A stretch of 64,000 nt of DNA from Niabella drilacis (GTDB lineage: Bacteria > Bacteroidota > Bacteroidia > Chitinophagales > Chitinophagaceae). Below, piece by piece: positions 1 through 8,878 of this stretch. Numbering within the stretch: the first letter of the stretch is position 1; each line of letters opens with the position of its first letter. A model generated the notes under the pieces. It did not search any database, was not told the DNA's origin, and saw only the letters and a list, made by a program, of their open reading frames with translations. Made by a program: the position numbers and the translations under genes. The stretch is from assembly GCF_900101395.1 (NCBI RefSeq), contig NZ_FMZO01000004.1:125367-189366 (forward strand). Direction: 5' to 3'.

Positions 1-16
1 CTGCGAAGGAAAGTTC

Positions 17-88
17 TCGCAGATTCCACAGATCGGCACAGATTTAAAATGTCAATAGTATCTGTGAAAATCTGCGCTATCTGTGAGC
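17..88. repeat. Degenerate CAGATT/ATCTGTG intergenic repeat upstream of polA
   Basis: Several copies of CGCAGATT/CACAGAT on the left face several copies of ATCTGTG/ATCTGCG on the right, so the block is an imperfect inverted repeat around an A+T-rich centre. No coding frame explains it. From general experience, CGCAGATT-style tracts recur between genes in Bacteroidota genomes, but I cannot count copies from this window. Confidence 0.5.
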
Positions 89-182
89 GATGGAAAACAG
101 GCTTGCCAGATGAGAGGCCGTTTATCGTTGCTTATTATCGCTCCAATACCGCGTTTTAGAATCTATACATTACCTTAGCAGA

Positions 183-3017
183 ATGGAGAAAAAGTTATTT
201 CTGTTAGACGCGTATGCGCTTGTTTTCCGTGCCTATTATGCACTCATTCGCAGTCCCCGGATTACCAGTAAGAATAAAAACACCAATGCCCAGTTTGGGT
301 TTACCAATACCCTGGTGGAACTGATCAACAAACAAAAGCCTTCCCATATGGCTGTTTGCTTTGATACACATGCCCTTACGGAACGTCATACAGATTTTGC
401 CGATTATAAAGCCAACCGCCAGGAGACGCCCGAGGATATTTTGATTGCAGTACCGGATATCAAGCGGATCATAAAAGGATTTAACATACCGGTGATCGAA
501 TCGGACGGGTATGAGGCGGATGACATCATTGGTACTTTAAGCAGGCAGGCGGCAGCGCAGGGCTACGATGTATTTATGGTGACCCCCGACAAAGATTATG
601 GTCAGCTGGTAAGCGATAAAATAAAGATCTATAAGCCCGGTTACCAGGGAGGCGATGTGGAGATCATGGGACCGGAGGAGGTCTGCGCCAAATGGAATAT
701 AAAAGATGTATCACAGGTGATTGATGTGCTGGGACTGATGGGAGATGCGGTAGACAATATACCCGGGATTGCCGGTGTGGGAGAGAAAACGGCCGCCAAG
801 CTGCTGGCAGAATATGAGACCCTGGAGAATGTGGTGGCTAACGCCGAAAATATAAAGGGCGCTCTTGGCCGGAAGGTGCAGGAGGGAAAGGAGATGGCGA
901 TCCTTTCGAAAAAGCTGGCTACCATCATTACAACAGTGCCGGTTGCTTTTCATGAAGAAGATTTCCTGGTGAAGGATTGGAACAACGAAGCGCTGAAAGA
1001 GATCTTCGGGGAGCTTGAATTCCGGACACTGGCCAAACGCCTGCTGGGAGAGGAATCGGGAGAAGCAGCGCCGGCCTCTGCAGCCAAAACACAGGCTGGA
1101 AAAGGGGTACAGATCGACCTGTTTGGCAATGTGATCGGGGGGGGCGACATTACGGAAGCGGAGGGCGAAGAACCGTCACCGGAGGTTTCAACATTAAAGA
1201 CCATCAGGGACACGCAGCCGGATTATAAGGCCGTTGTGGGTGAAGCTGCTATCAGGGAACTGGTTGATGCGCTGCTGCCGGTAACGGAAGTGTGTTTTGA
1301 TACAGAAACCACCAATATCGACGCAAATCTTGCCGAACTGGTGGGTATGAGCTTTTCCGTTAAAGCCGGAACCGGATATTATATTCCCTGCCCGGCTGAC
1401 CGGGGCGAAACAAAAAAAATACTGGATTTGCTGGCCCCTCTATTTGAGGATGAACAGAAATTATGGATCGGCCAGAACTTAAAATACGATCTGCTGGTAT
1501 TAAAATGGTATGGGGTAGAACCCAAAGGGAATATCTTCGATACGATGCTGGCACATTATGTTATTGAGCCCGATGGCAAACGGAGTATGGACCAGCTGAG
1601 CGCCAGATACCTGGGATATGAACCGATCCATATCGAAGAACTGATCGGGAAGAAAGGGAAGACCCAGGGTACGATGCGTGATGTGGAGATCGACAAGATA
1701 AAAGATTATGCAACGGAGGATGCAGATATCACCTTCCAGCTAAAAGAAGTATTTCAGCCGATGCTGGAAAAACGGCAGGTGCAAAAGGTTTTTGAAGAAG
1801 TCGAAAACCCGCTGGTGCGGGTGCTGACCGATATGGAATTTGAAGGAGTCCGTATTGATGAAGAGTTTTTGAAAAACTATTCAAAAGAGCTGGAAAAGGA
1901 CGCCGCTGAAGCAGAAAAGAACGTATTTGAAAGTGCGGGTGTCAGATTTAACCTGGCCTCTCCAAAACAACTGGGCGAAATATTGTTTGAACGGCTGAAG
2001 CTGGACAGCTCAGCAAGGAAAACAAAAACCGGTCAGTACCAGACCGGTGAAGATGTTTTATTGAAGCTGGCGGCAAAGGGACATGCGATCGCCGATCAGA
2101 TCATTGCTTTCCGGGAGCTGACCAAACTGCGTTCTACCTATGTGGATGCCCTTCCGCAGCTGATCAATCCCAAAACAGGGCGGGTGCATACTACGTATGG
2201 GCAGGCGGTTGCGGTTACGGGCCGGCTGGCCAGTAATAACCCCAATCTTCAGAACATACCGGTACGAACCGAACGGGGCAAAGAGATCCGCAAAGCCTTT
2301 ATTCCGCGTGATGAACGGCATATATTGTTGTCGGCCGACTATTCACAGATCGAACTCCGGATCGTGGCGGCTATGAGCGGGGATGCAAATATGGTCAATG
2401 CCTTTAAACAGGGTACTGATATTCATACAGCAACCGCGTCTAAAGTATTTAATGTAGAAATGGATGCGGTTACCAAAGAGATGCGCTATAAATCAAAGAG
2501 CGTGAATTTCGGGATCATTTATGGCCAGGGTGCCTTTGGCCTGGCGGATAACCTGGGCATTTCCAGGACCGAAGCCAAGGGCATCATCGACAGCTATAAA
2601 AAGGAATTCTCCGGTATTCAGCGGTATATGGATGATACGATCAATTTTGCCCGGGAACACGGTTACGTACAAACCCTGATGGGGCGTAAACGCTGGCTGA
2701 AGGATATCAATTCCTCCAATTTCACAGTCCGGGGTTTTGCAGAACGCAACGCCATTAACTCACCCATCCAGGGAACCGCGGCCGATATGATCAAGCTGGC
2801 CATGCAAAAGGTAGCTGCGGCTATGAAAAAGGCAGGGTTCAAAAGCCGGATGATCCTGCAGGTGCATGATGAGCTGATCTTTGATGCACTAAAAGAAGAA
2901 GTACAGGAGCTTAAGCCCCTGGTCATTGAAAATATGCAGGCAGCGCTGCCCCTGCCTTTTGAAGTTCCGGTGATCGCAGAGTGCGGGGAAGGGAGCAACT
3001 GGCTGGAGGCGCATTGA
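183..3017 (+). CDS. polA: DNA polymerase I
   Basis: Replicative gap-filling and repair polymerase, 944 residues, close to the usual family length. The N-terminal 5'-nuclease domain covers about residues 1-290 and includes the EADDIIG motif and a helix-hairpin-helix region with DAVDNIPGIAGVGEKT. The 3'-5' exonuclease domain follows; it keeps the metal-binding DTE (Asp373, Glu375), the NLKYD motif and a YATEDAD motif, so proofreading is probably active. This is not true of all bacterial Pol I. The polymerase domain carries motif A (ADYSQIELR, Asp719), motif B (KSVNFGIIYG, Lys772) and motif C (QVHDE, Asp896). The ATG start follows an A+T-rich leader and begins a typical MEKKLFLLDAYALVFRAYYA nuclease N-terminus. 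It appears to be monocistronic. Confidence 0.98.
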   Translation: MEKKLFLLDAYALVFRAYYALIRSPRITSKNKNTNAQFGFTNTLVELINKQKPSHMAVCFDTHALTERHTDFADYKANRQETPEDILIAVPDIKRIIKGFNIPVIESDGYEADDIIGTLSRQAAAQGYDVFMVTPDKDYGQLVSDKIKIYKPGYQGGDVEIMGPEEVCAKWNIKDVSQVIDVLGLMGDAVDNIPGIAGVGEKTAAKLLAEYETLENVVANAENIKGALGRKVQEGKEMAILSKKLATIITTVPVAFHEEDFLVKDWNNEALKEIFGELEFRTLAKRLLGEESGEAAPASAAKTQAGKGVQIDLFGNVIGGGDITEAEGEEPSPEVSTLKTIRDTQPDYKAVVGEAAIRELVDALLPVTEVCFDTETTNIDANLAELVGMSFSVKAGTGYYIPCPADRGETKKILDLLAPLFEDEQKLWIGQNLKYDLLVLKWYGVEPKGNIFDTMLAHYVIEPDGKRSMDQLSARYLGYEPIHIEELIGKKGKTQGTMRDVEIDKIKDYATEDADITFQLKEVFQPMLEKRQVQKVFEEVENPLVRVLTDMEFEGVRIDEEFLKNYSKELEKDAAEAEKNVFESAGVRFNLASPKQLGEILFERLKLDSSARKTKTGQYQTGEDVLLKLAAKGHAIADQIIAFRELTKLRSTYVDALPQLINPKTGRVHTTYGQAVAVTGRLASNNPNLQNIPVRTERGKEIRKAFIPRDERHILLSADYSQIELRIVAAMSGDANMVNAFKQGTDIHTATASKVFNVEMDAVTKEMRYKSKSVNFGIIYGQGAFGLADNLGISRTEAKGIIDSYKKEFSGIQRYMDDTINFAREHGYVQTLMGRKRWLKDINSSNFTVRGFAERNAINSPIQGTAADMIKLAMQKVAAAMKKAGFKSRMILQVHDELIFDALKEEVQELKPLVIENMQAALPLPFEVPVIAECGEGSNWLEAH

Positions 3018-3131
3018 CCCGGATGAAGACCGGTTGGCTGATTAACCGGCTGGAGAACAACCAGTGTGTTTAAATGCCCCATCCCTGATTATTGACAAAA
3101 TAGACTATTTTTAAGGTTTAAACTACGTCTT

Positions 3132-4649
3132 ATGACCACCCTGTTGAACAGAGCTACACTGATTGCAATTCTATTTTCTATCGCACTGGTTGCCTGCCGG
3201 AAAAATGATAAACCCGCCCCGCCAGAGCCCCCCAAGCCCGAGCCTCCGGCCCCTGTGGCAATACCCAGCGTCAATGATTCAATGTATTTTCTTTTTAAGG
3301 ATCAGTATCTGTGGAATGATGTGATCCCTGATTCCGCGACTTTTAAACCCAACAGCTACGCGAAAACCGAGGATATGTTTGATGCGCTGACCAGGTTTAA
3401 AAAACAGAACGGTAAAAACATGGATAAATACAGCTTCCTGGATGACGGGACTGTTGCCGAGGAGATCGGAGGCATTTCCGGAGGCTTTGGAATGAATGTG
3501 AGCTACAATGAGCTGAATGACCTGCGTGTGGTATCGGTTTATCCCGGTTCTCCCGCTTACCAGCAGGGCATCCGCCGTGCCTGGCGGATCATCGCCATCA
3601 ATGGTGATGCAAACCTGACCTATGACGGTGATCAGGTAAAAGGACCGGGAACCACAATTGCGCGGATCGTTAAAGCGATTTATCAAAGCGAACAAACCAG
3701 CCTGACCCTGCAAAAGCCGGATGGCAGCTCGGACACCACCGTGACTGTTAATGCCGCTAAATTTGAGATCAACCCTGTTTTATACAGCAATATCCTGAAC
3801 CTGTCCGGAAGAAAAGTGGGATATTTTGTGTTTAACCAGTTTATTGATCTGACCAAGGCACAGCCCTATATTGACCCGGTATTTGATAATTTTATCGCCA
3901 AGGGTATTACCGATCTTATTGTGGACCTGCGGTATAACGGAGGCGGTTCTGCCGAAACAACCGAATACCTGGCGAATCTTATTGCACCGGTTTCTGTGGG
4001 TACCAATGGTCAAAACCTGATGTATAAAGAGCATTTCAATGCTCAAATGACCAATCACCAGTACAGCAACTATCTCAGGACAAGGCTGATACCGGGATAC
4101 ACGAATTCATGGAGCGATCTGTTTGACCTTTGGGTGGCCTATGCTTCTACCTATTTTTCGAAGAAAAAAACGTTGAACCTGGCCAATATTGCCTTTATTG
4201 GCACCGGTCAAACAGCATCTGCCAGTGAGTTGCTGATCAATGTGCTGCGTCCTTACATGGGAGTAAAACTGGTAGGCGACACTACCTATGGCAAACCCGT
4301 GGGATTTGTAACGGGTATGCATATTGGAAAATTTGATATGTACGCTATCTCCATCTGGGCCAAGAACAAGGATAATTACGGTGATTATTTTGATGGGATG
4401 ATCCCGGATGATGCAGCTGCTGTGGCCGGAAAGGATGAACGGTTTGAGGATCTTTCCAAAGAATGGGGCAGTACCGATGAGGTATACCTGCGCCGGGCAT
4501 TAAATGTGCTGGGCATACCGCAGCCGGCGCTCCTCAGGAGCCGCATGGCTATTGCAGGGCCGGGCAGCAGTAAACTGATGTTCCGGAACTCCATACCGGA
4601 TATGCATTTTAAAGGAATGGTTGGAACCCGGAAAAAAAGCCGCTATTAA
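3132..4649 (+). CDS. S41 family peptidase, lipoprotein (C-terminal-processing type)
   Basis: Predicted secreted serine protease of 505 residues. A lipoprotein signal with a lipobox ending at Cys22 (ALVAC) and a proline-rich linker (PPEPPKPEPPAP) place it at the outer membrane or in the periplasm. An N-terminal helical region and a PDZ-like segment (GFGMNVSYNE, VYPGSPAYQQGI) come before the tail-specific protease core. The core has DLRYNGGG, the serine motif TASASE (Ser near 363) and YGKPVG, which holds the candidate general-base lysine. This architecture is common in Bacteroidota S41 lipoproteins; the substrate is unknown. The gene converges on the two-component operon, and its own terminator overlaps the end of the response-regulator gene. 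Confidence 0.9.
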   Translation: MTTLLNRATLIAILFSIALVACRKNDKPAPPEPPKPEPPAPVAIPSVNDSMYFLFKDQYLWNDVIPDSATFKPNSYAKTEDMFDALTRFKKQNGKNMDKYSFLDDGTVAEEIGGISGGFGMNVSYNELNDLRVVSVYPGSPAYQQGIRRAWRIIAINGDANLTYDGDQVKGPGTTIARIVKAIYQSEQTSLTLQKPDGSSDTTVTVNAAKFEINPVLYSNILNLSGRKVGYFVFNQFIDLTKAQPYIDPVFDNFIAKGITDLIVDLRYNGGGSAETTEYLANLIAPVSVGTNGQNLMYKEHFNAQMTNHQYSNYLRTRLIPGYTNSWSDLFDLWVAYASTYFSKKKTLNLANIAFIGTGQTASASELLINVLRPYMGVKLVGDTTYGKPVGFVTGMHIGKFDMYAISIWAKNKDNYGDYFDGMIPDDAAAVAGKDERFEDLSKEWGSTDEVYLRRALNVLGIPQPALLRSRMAIAGPGSSKLMFRNSIPDMHFKGMVGTRKKSRY

Positions 4650-4678
4650 GCTATGCAGGCGGATAAAGGTTTTGTAAT

Positions 4679-4706
4679 GGGGGCGGATCAGATCCACCCC
4701 TTTTTT
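4679..4706 (+). terminator. Probable intrinsic terminator of the S41 peptidase gene
   Basis: The stem pairs GGGG with CCCC and GGATC with GATCC, with one mismatch between the two helices, and is followed directly by six T. It overlaps the last codons of the convergent response-regulator gene, so the same bases have to encode its C-terminus. Confidence 0.55.
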
Positions 4707-5320
4707 ACAGCGGTGAGCACCAGTCCCACCCTGTTTCTTACATCCAGTTTTTCCATAATGCTGGTGGCATAGCTCTCCACGGTGCGGGCACTCAGGAAGA
4801 CCGACGCGGCAATTTCCTTATAAGTGGAATCTGAACAAAGCCAGGGGATCAGCTCGCGTTCCTTGGCACTTAGCTCCTGCTGCGTTACTTCCTTCCTGAT
4901 ATAATCATTGGCCAGGGCCTTACTCACTTTGGCATCATAAAAAATACCATCTTTTACAATCGTATTGAGTGCGTGGGCCAGTTCCTTCTGCTGGATGCTC
5001 TTCAGCAGGTAGCCTTTTGCTCCGGAGCGGATCATTTTGATGATCTTTTCATCATCGTCCTGCATGCTCAGGGCCAGTACAATCACTTCGGGGTGCTGTT
5101 CCGTCAGCCATTTTGCCACAGTGTATCCATCCATTACAGGCATCTGCACATCCAGGATCACCAGGTCCGGTATATTTTTGGCCTGATTAAAGCGTTCGAT
5201 CATTTCAGGACCGCTGCTGCAAACATACAATACATCAAAATTGGGGATGGAGCTGATCATGGTTGACAGGGCCTGGGCGATCAGGATATGATCATCAACA
5301 ATGACAATACTATGCCTCAT
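4688..5320 (-). CDS. NarL/LuxR-type response regulator
   Basis: Response regulator of 210 residues. The receiver domain (1-120) has the acidic pair Asp9/Asp10 and the phospho-acceptor Asp57 in VILDVQMPVMDGY. A LuxR-type helix-turn-helix at about 145-205 contains LSAKERELIPWL, TYKEIAASVFLSARTVESY and LDVRNRVGLVL. Its start overlaps the 3' end of the histidine kinase gene by 11 bases, so the two are translationally coupled and are very probably cognate partners. It is the last gene of a four-gene minus-strand operon. The target genes cannot be read from the sequence. Confidence 0.95.
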   Translation of the reverse strand: MRHSIVIVDDHILIAQALSTMISSIPNFDVLYVCSSGPEMIERFNQAKNIPDLVILDVQMPVMDGYTVAKWLTEQHPEVIVLALSMQDDDEKIIKMIRSGAKGYLLKSIQQKELAHALNTIVKDGIFYDAKVSKALANDYIRKEVTQQELSAKERELIPWLCSDSTYKEIAASVFLSARTVESYATSIMEKLDVRNRVGLVLTAVKKGWI

Positions 5321-6119
5321 GGTCGGATATTTTGTTTAAAGGTAATGAAATGTACAGGCGGGTGCCATTCCTGCACTCCCATTGAAAGCTGGCACCGATA
5401 CTCTGGATCCGGCGTTCAATGGATTTGAGCCCGCTGCCGCCGCTTATGCGATAACGGGCTACCTGGTCCCAGTTGATCCCCTTGCCATTATCCGCACAGG
5501 TGATTTTCAGCGCCGCTGCGGTCAGCGTAACGTGGATCTCGATAGCCGTTCCACCACTGTGCTTTAAGCTGTTCTGGATGAATTCCTGGCAAATGCGTAC
5601 AATAGACAGGTTGATATGCTCATTCAGGAAATCAAATGTGTCCCGCGGGCTTGTAAAAAATGTCTGGCAAAGCCCCGTTTCGTTGATCCGGGCCATTTCC
5701 TTTTTCAGGTAATGCACAAAGCTGAAGTCGGTGAAATTTTGCGTAGTGAGCATTTTGCTGATGCTGCGCAGCTCATTCAATGATTCCTGGATCAATACGT
5801 TCTGCGCCGCGATCCTTTTTTTTATGTCGCCGATATCATCGGACATGAGGGTATTTTCCATCTGCAGATAGGTCAGGGTGAGCTTTTGACCGATCGTATC
5901 GTGCAGTTCACTGCCAATGTTCTGCATCAGCTTCTGCTGTACCTCCTGCCGTGTTTCCAGCAGTTCCTGTTTATGCAGGATGGCATTGGCTTCCCGCTCT
6001 CTTTTGTAAAGGATATTGCGCCTGCGGATGCTGATAATGATAAAATAAACCGCCATTACGAGCAGCAATACGGTTAAAATCACCGACAGGAAAAAAACGT
6101 TTATTTCTTTTTCGCCCAT
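5310..6119 (-). CDS. Sensor histidine kinase (HisKA_3 type) with one membrane helix
   Basis: Kinase of 269 residues. It has one hydrophobic segment (about 9-30), a charged coiled linker and a HisKA_3 dimerisation domain with the phospho-acceptor His73 in GSELHDTIGQ. The ATPase domain has an N-box (QNSLKHSGG), G1 (DNGKGI) and G2 (GGSGLKSIERRI). It has no extracytoplasmic sensor domain of its own. Its 5' end overlaps the upstream seven-helix gene by 19 bases, which suggests that protein does the sensing. It overlaps its response regulator by 11 bases. Confidence 0.93.
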   Translation of the reverse strand: MGEKEINVFFLSVILTVLLLVMAVYFIIISIRRRNILYKREREANAILHKQELLETRQEVQQKLMQNIGSELHDTIGQKLTLTYLQMENTLMSDDIGDIKKRIAAQNVLIQESLNELRSISKMLTTQNFTDFSFVHYLKKEMARINETGLCQTFFTSPRDTFDFLNEHINLSIVRICQEFIQNSLKHSGGTAIEIHVTLTAAALKITCADNGKGINWDQVARYRISGGSGLKSIERRIQSIGASFQWECRNGTRLYISLPLNKISDHEA

Positions 6120-6745
6120 AGGAATCCAAAGATTATAATGCCATATAGAAAATAATTAAAGGCAAAGAACAGGTAGTAGTAAATATAAAACAGCCGGGGA
6201 TAGGTATCAAACAGGTAAAACTTTGTAATATTATAGGGAAGGGTACCCAGGTAAAATAACAGGAGCCCGATCGATACATACATAAACGGGTCCCGCGTTA
6301 CTTCTTCTATTTCCTCGCTGTTCATCAGCTCAAACAAATAATGAAGACTACAGGCCGAAATAAAAATGGCTTCCAGCGTATAGTTGAAGATATTGAACCG
6401 GTTTACGTCGCTTACAAAAAACTGCAGCAGGGTAATGAACAGCACCATGCTGATAAACCCCTGTATGGCATGTTTCCAGTACGCCAGGCCCGTTTTCCTG
6501 TAAAAGAACAGGAGGAGGAACGTGCATTGCACCGGCAGCATGCAATTGTACCATAAATTCGTAAAGTTGATCAATACATCCGGATGCAGGAAGATACGCG
6601 CGAAGTATACCGCGGTTTCCGCGATCACCACGGAAGTGAGGAACCCAACGATCAAAGTTCCACTCCGGCCTCCCTTCCGCAGGAAAAATAATCCCGTTAA
6701 AAAACCGGCCCACTCTAAAACGATCAGGATATAGAAAAACGTCAT
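6101..6745 (-). CDS. Polytopic membrane protein, candidate sensor partner of the kinase
   Basis: Not a family I can name. It has 214 residues and about seven predicted hydrophobic helices, and ends in a short basic tail (WAKKK). I chose the ATG at 6745 because it begins a first membrane helix (MTFFYILIVLEW) and lies 10 bases after the upstream gene's stop; the longer reading frame would overlap that gene. The 3' end overlaps the kinase start by 19 bases. The topology and coupling suggest an integral-membrane sensor module acting with the one-helix kinase. That role is inferred from context, with no signature motif seen. Confidence 0.8.
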   Translation of the reverse strand: MTFFYILIVLEWAGFLTGLFFLRKGGRSGTLIVGFLTSVVIAETAVYFARIFLHPDVLINFTNLWYNCMLPVQCTFLLLFFYRKTGLAYWKHAIQGFISMVLFITLLQFFVSDVNRFNIFNYTLEAIFISACSLHYLFELMNSEEIEEVTRDPFMYVSIGLLLFYLGTLPYNITKFYLFDTYPRLFYIYYYLFFAFNYFLYGIIIFGFLWAKKK

Positions 6746-6755
6746 TTTACAAGCG

Positions 6756-7478
6756 TTAGAAAGAACCCTCGTCCAGGCCGGGAGGAGGACATGCACCGCC
6801 CTGGTTTAAGCCGACGGCCACACTACCCGAAGGAGGCGCCGGAAGAAAACCCATGGTAGTTACTGTTCTTCGGGTTTGCGCCGGTGCCAGCAAAGTGTGA
6901 AGCTGTTTTCCCTGACCGGGAATTTCGCCGGAAGGTAAAAAGTCATGGTATGCAGCCGTTTGCCGGTCCTTGTAAGCGGGCACCAGGATGAGGGTATGCC
7001 GGCCTTTAAGGCTGTTATAATCTGCCTTCTGGCGTTCGAGCCCGGGATAAGCGGCATCATAGATCTTGATCCCCAGTTCGGAGCTGGCTACTTTTGTGCC
7101 ATCCGGTTTTACCAGCTTCCCGTTCCGGACCAGCTCATCCATCGTATATACCAGTTTTTTAATACTATCTAATGAAAAGGTGGTCAGGCGCGAATCCCAG
7201 AATGTTGTTTTCATGCTGTCCGGGTTATTACCCAGGTACCGGTTGAGTCCTTCTGTGATATATTGGTACTGGAACTGCCGGAAGGTTTTCGTCATTTCCA
7301 GCGCTTTGTCGAGGTGCACATAGTTCAGCTGGATATCGGCCGGGTTTACGCTGCCCTCGGATACAAAGAAGCGGGTATCATTAATGCCGGCTTCCCGCAG
7401 TTTCCGGTTTTCTAAAAACAGGTAAATCAGACCGGCAAGCATGACCAGGAAAAGCAAAAAGGAGGGAAATCGTTTCAT
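6756..7478 (-). CDS. Membrane-anchored protein of unknown function, first gene of the two-component operon
   Basis: I do not recognise this 240-residue protein. It begins with one N-terminal hydrophobic anchor (MKRFPSFLLFLVMLAGLIYL) followed by a basic stretch, so the rest is probably periplasmic. The body is mixed helical and soluble with no catalytic motif I can name. The C-terminus is glycine/proline-rich. It sits 10 bases upstream of the seven-helix protein and is the promoter-proximal gene of the operon, so it may be a ligand-binding or accessory part of the signalling system. Confidence 0.75.
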   Translation of the reverse strand: MKRFPSFLLFLVMLAGLIYLFLENRKLREAGINDTRFFVSEGSVNPADIQLNYVHLDKALEMTKTFRQFQYQYITEGLNRYLGNNPDSMKTTFWDSRLTTFSLDSIKKLVYTMDELVRNGKLVKPDGTKVASSELGIKIYDAAYPGLERQKADYNSLKGRHTLILVPAYKDRQTAAYHDFLPSGEIPGQGKQLHTLLAPAQTRRTVTTMGFLPAPPSGSVAVGLNQGGACPPPGLDEGSF

Positions 7479-7731
7479 AAAAAAGGGTTTTAGTTTTTAT
7501 TGTTTGTGTATGGCGGTATAAATCTATATTCAAATGCTGATGATAAAAAATTAGTTTATCCATAAACAGGTGATCGATTTGCAAGGGGCTTTAGATCAAC
7601 AAAATAGGATCGCCTTTTGATAAAACCGGCAGAAAAGTCATCCGTAAAAATACGGTAATCAAAAGAGGGGAAGTCCCCCTGAAATTGGGTATTTATTACA
7701 TAGGCAGGGGCCGGATGCTGTTGCATCTTTG

Positions 7732-7930
7732 TAATGCAATACAGGAACAGTAAGCGATTTGCAATATCAGATTAAAAAAATCAAACATCATAAGCAAGCA
7801 ATCATAGAACTGGCCACTGAAAAACACAATCAATCAACATACATGTCCTGACTTATCGGAAATTCAGTCAACAGCTAAACGCTAAAAACTCCAACGGGTC
7901 ATCCTGCAAATAAAGGATGGCCCTTTTTTT
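7732..7930 (+). ncRNA. Putative small RNA or leader transcript ending at a terminator
   Basis: A CATCTTTG sequence at 7724-7731 resembles the Bacteroidota -7 box, and a strong terminator ends at 7930. Between them there is only a 13-codon open frame (7734-7775). The segment could be a small RNA, or an attenuated leader for the MerR gene. I see no sequence I can match to a known RNA family, and no clear -33 element. Confidence 0.3.
7896..7930 (+). terminator. Intrinsic terminator with no protein gene upstream
   Basis: GGGTCATCCT pairs with AGGATGGCCC (one G-U pair), the loop is eight bases, and seven T follow. There is no plus-strand protein gene immediately upstream. Confidence 0.75.
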
Positions 7931-8068
7931 GATGGTGATGGAAGGCGATAAAATACTTTGGAGAAGCCTGTATTAAAGGTTAAATTGCAAGAGCCGGTAT
8001 TTTTTGAGATGCCTTAACATTTCATTGTTTACTTTTATTTTTTGTTTATCACCAGATTTGTACCACTC

Positions 8069-8755
8069 ATGACAAAACCAGCACAACCTCAGGGCGCTTT
8101 TTCATTTCTGGATGAAGTGGAAAAAGTAGAACCCACACCCAAGCCCAAAAAGAACATATTGCGGCCTCCTGCAACGATTGAGCTGGAGGAGCCGGATGAG
8201 GAGCATGCATCACCGGTACCGGACGAAACCGCAATGGTGGCCGAAGAACGGGAATTGCCGGAAGATGCGGTGATAACGGCGGATGAAGATCCGGACGTGG
8301 AGGAAGACCTGGAAGAAACGGATACAGGCGAAAAAAATAACGACCTACCGGAACGCCGCCCTCCGGGTACCAGGGGCCGGAGATCTGTACGGGAGAACAG
8401 TATTGCGGCAGACGCCGTGGAAATGCCGGATGAAGAGTTGTTGTTTAAAAAACATTATTACAGTATGGGTGAAGTGACGGCGATGTTCAAGGAAAGTCAT
8501 TCACTGATCCGGTACTGGGAATCTGAATTTGATATTTTAAAGCCCAAGAAGAATGGCAAAGGCGATCGCTTTTTCCGGCCGCAGGATGTAAAGAATCTTT
8601 TCCTGATCTATGATCTGTTGCGCCGGAGGAAATTTACCATTGAGGGGGCTAAGGAATATTTGAAAAATCATAAAAAGGCGGATGAAAAGTTTGCGGCTGT
8701 GCAATCGCTGCAGCGGATCAGAAATTTCCTCCTCGAACTTAAAGCCGGTATTTAA
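8069..8755 (+). CDS. MerR family transcriptional regulator with acidic N-terminal extension
   Basis: DNA-binding protein of 228 residues from the ATG at 8069. A TTG nine codons earlier is possible but lies in promoter-like A+T-rich DNA. The first 120 residues or so are low-complexity and very acidic (runs of E and D, with prolines) and probably disordered. The MerR-type winged helix is at about 128-205, with KHYYSMGEVTAMF, HSLIRYWESEF and FRRPQDVKNLFLI-like features. No effector-binding domain follows, as is typical of the short MerR proteins of Bacteroidota. It is a single-gene unit; the target is unknown. Confidence 0.88.
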   Translation: MTKPAQPQGAFSFLDEVEKVEPTPKPKKNILRPPATIELEEPDEEHASPVPDETAMVAEERELPEDAVITADEDPDVEEDLEETDTGEKNNDLPERRPPGTRGRRSVRENSIAADAVEMPDEELLFKKHYYSMGEVTAMFKESHSLIRYWESEFDILKPKKNGKGDRFFRPQDVKNLFLIYDLLRRRKFTIEGAKEYLKNHKKADEKFAAVQSLQRIRNFLLELKAGI

Positions 8756-8878
8756 TGATAGTAAAGGGTTCGTAAAAACGGACCTTTTTATTTTTACAAC
8801 AGAAGCGGTGATTTTTTTGTTGTAGTACAACGTTGATGCGGGGAACGTACGTCCCTGTATTATGAAATTGAAGCATGC

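Larger units (their letters stand above)
7479..8068. other. Intergenic region between the two-component operon and the MerR gene
   Basis: About 590 bases with no convincing protein gene. It must hold the minus-strand operon promoter and the MerR promoter. A clear intrinsic terminator at 7896-7930 lies 140 bases before the MerR gene although no protein gene precedes it on the plus strand, which suggests a short transcript or attenuated leader. Near 7734 there is a 13-codon frame (MQYRNSKRFAISD). Confidence 0.6.

Noticed and set aside
3031-3050. CCGGTT/AACCGG hairpin after polA
   Set aside because: A six-base stem with no T run; not enough for a terminator call.
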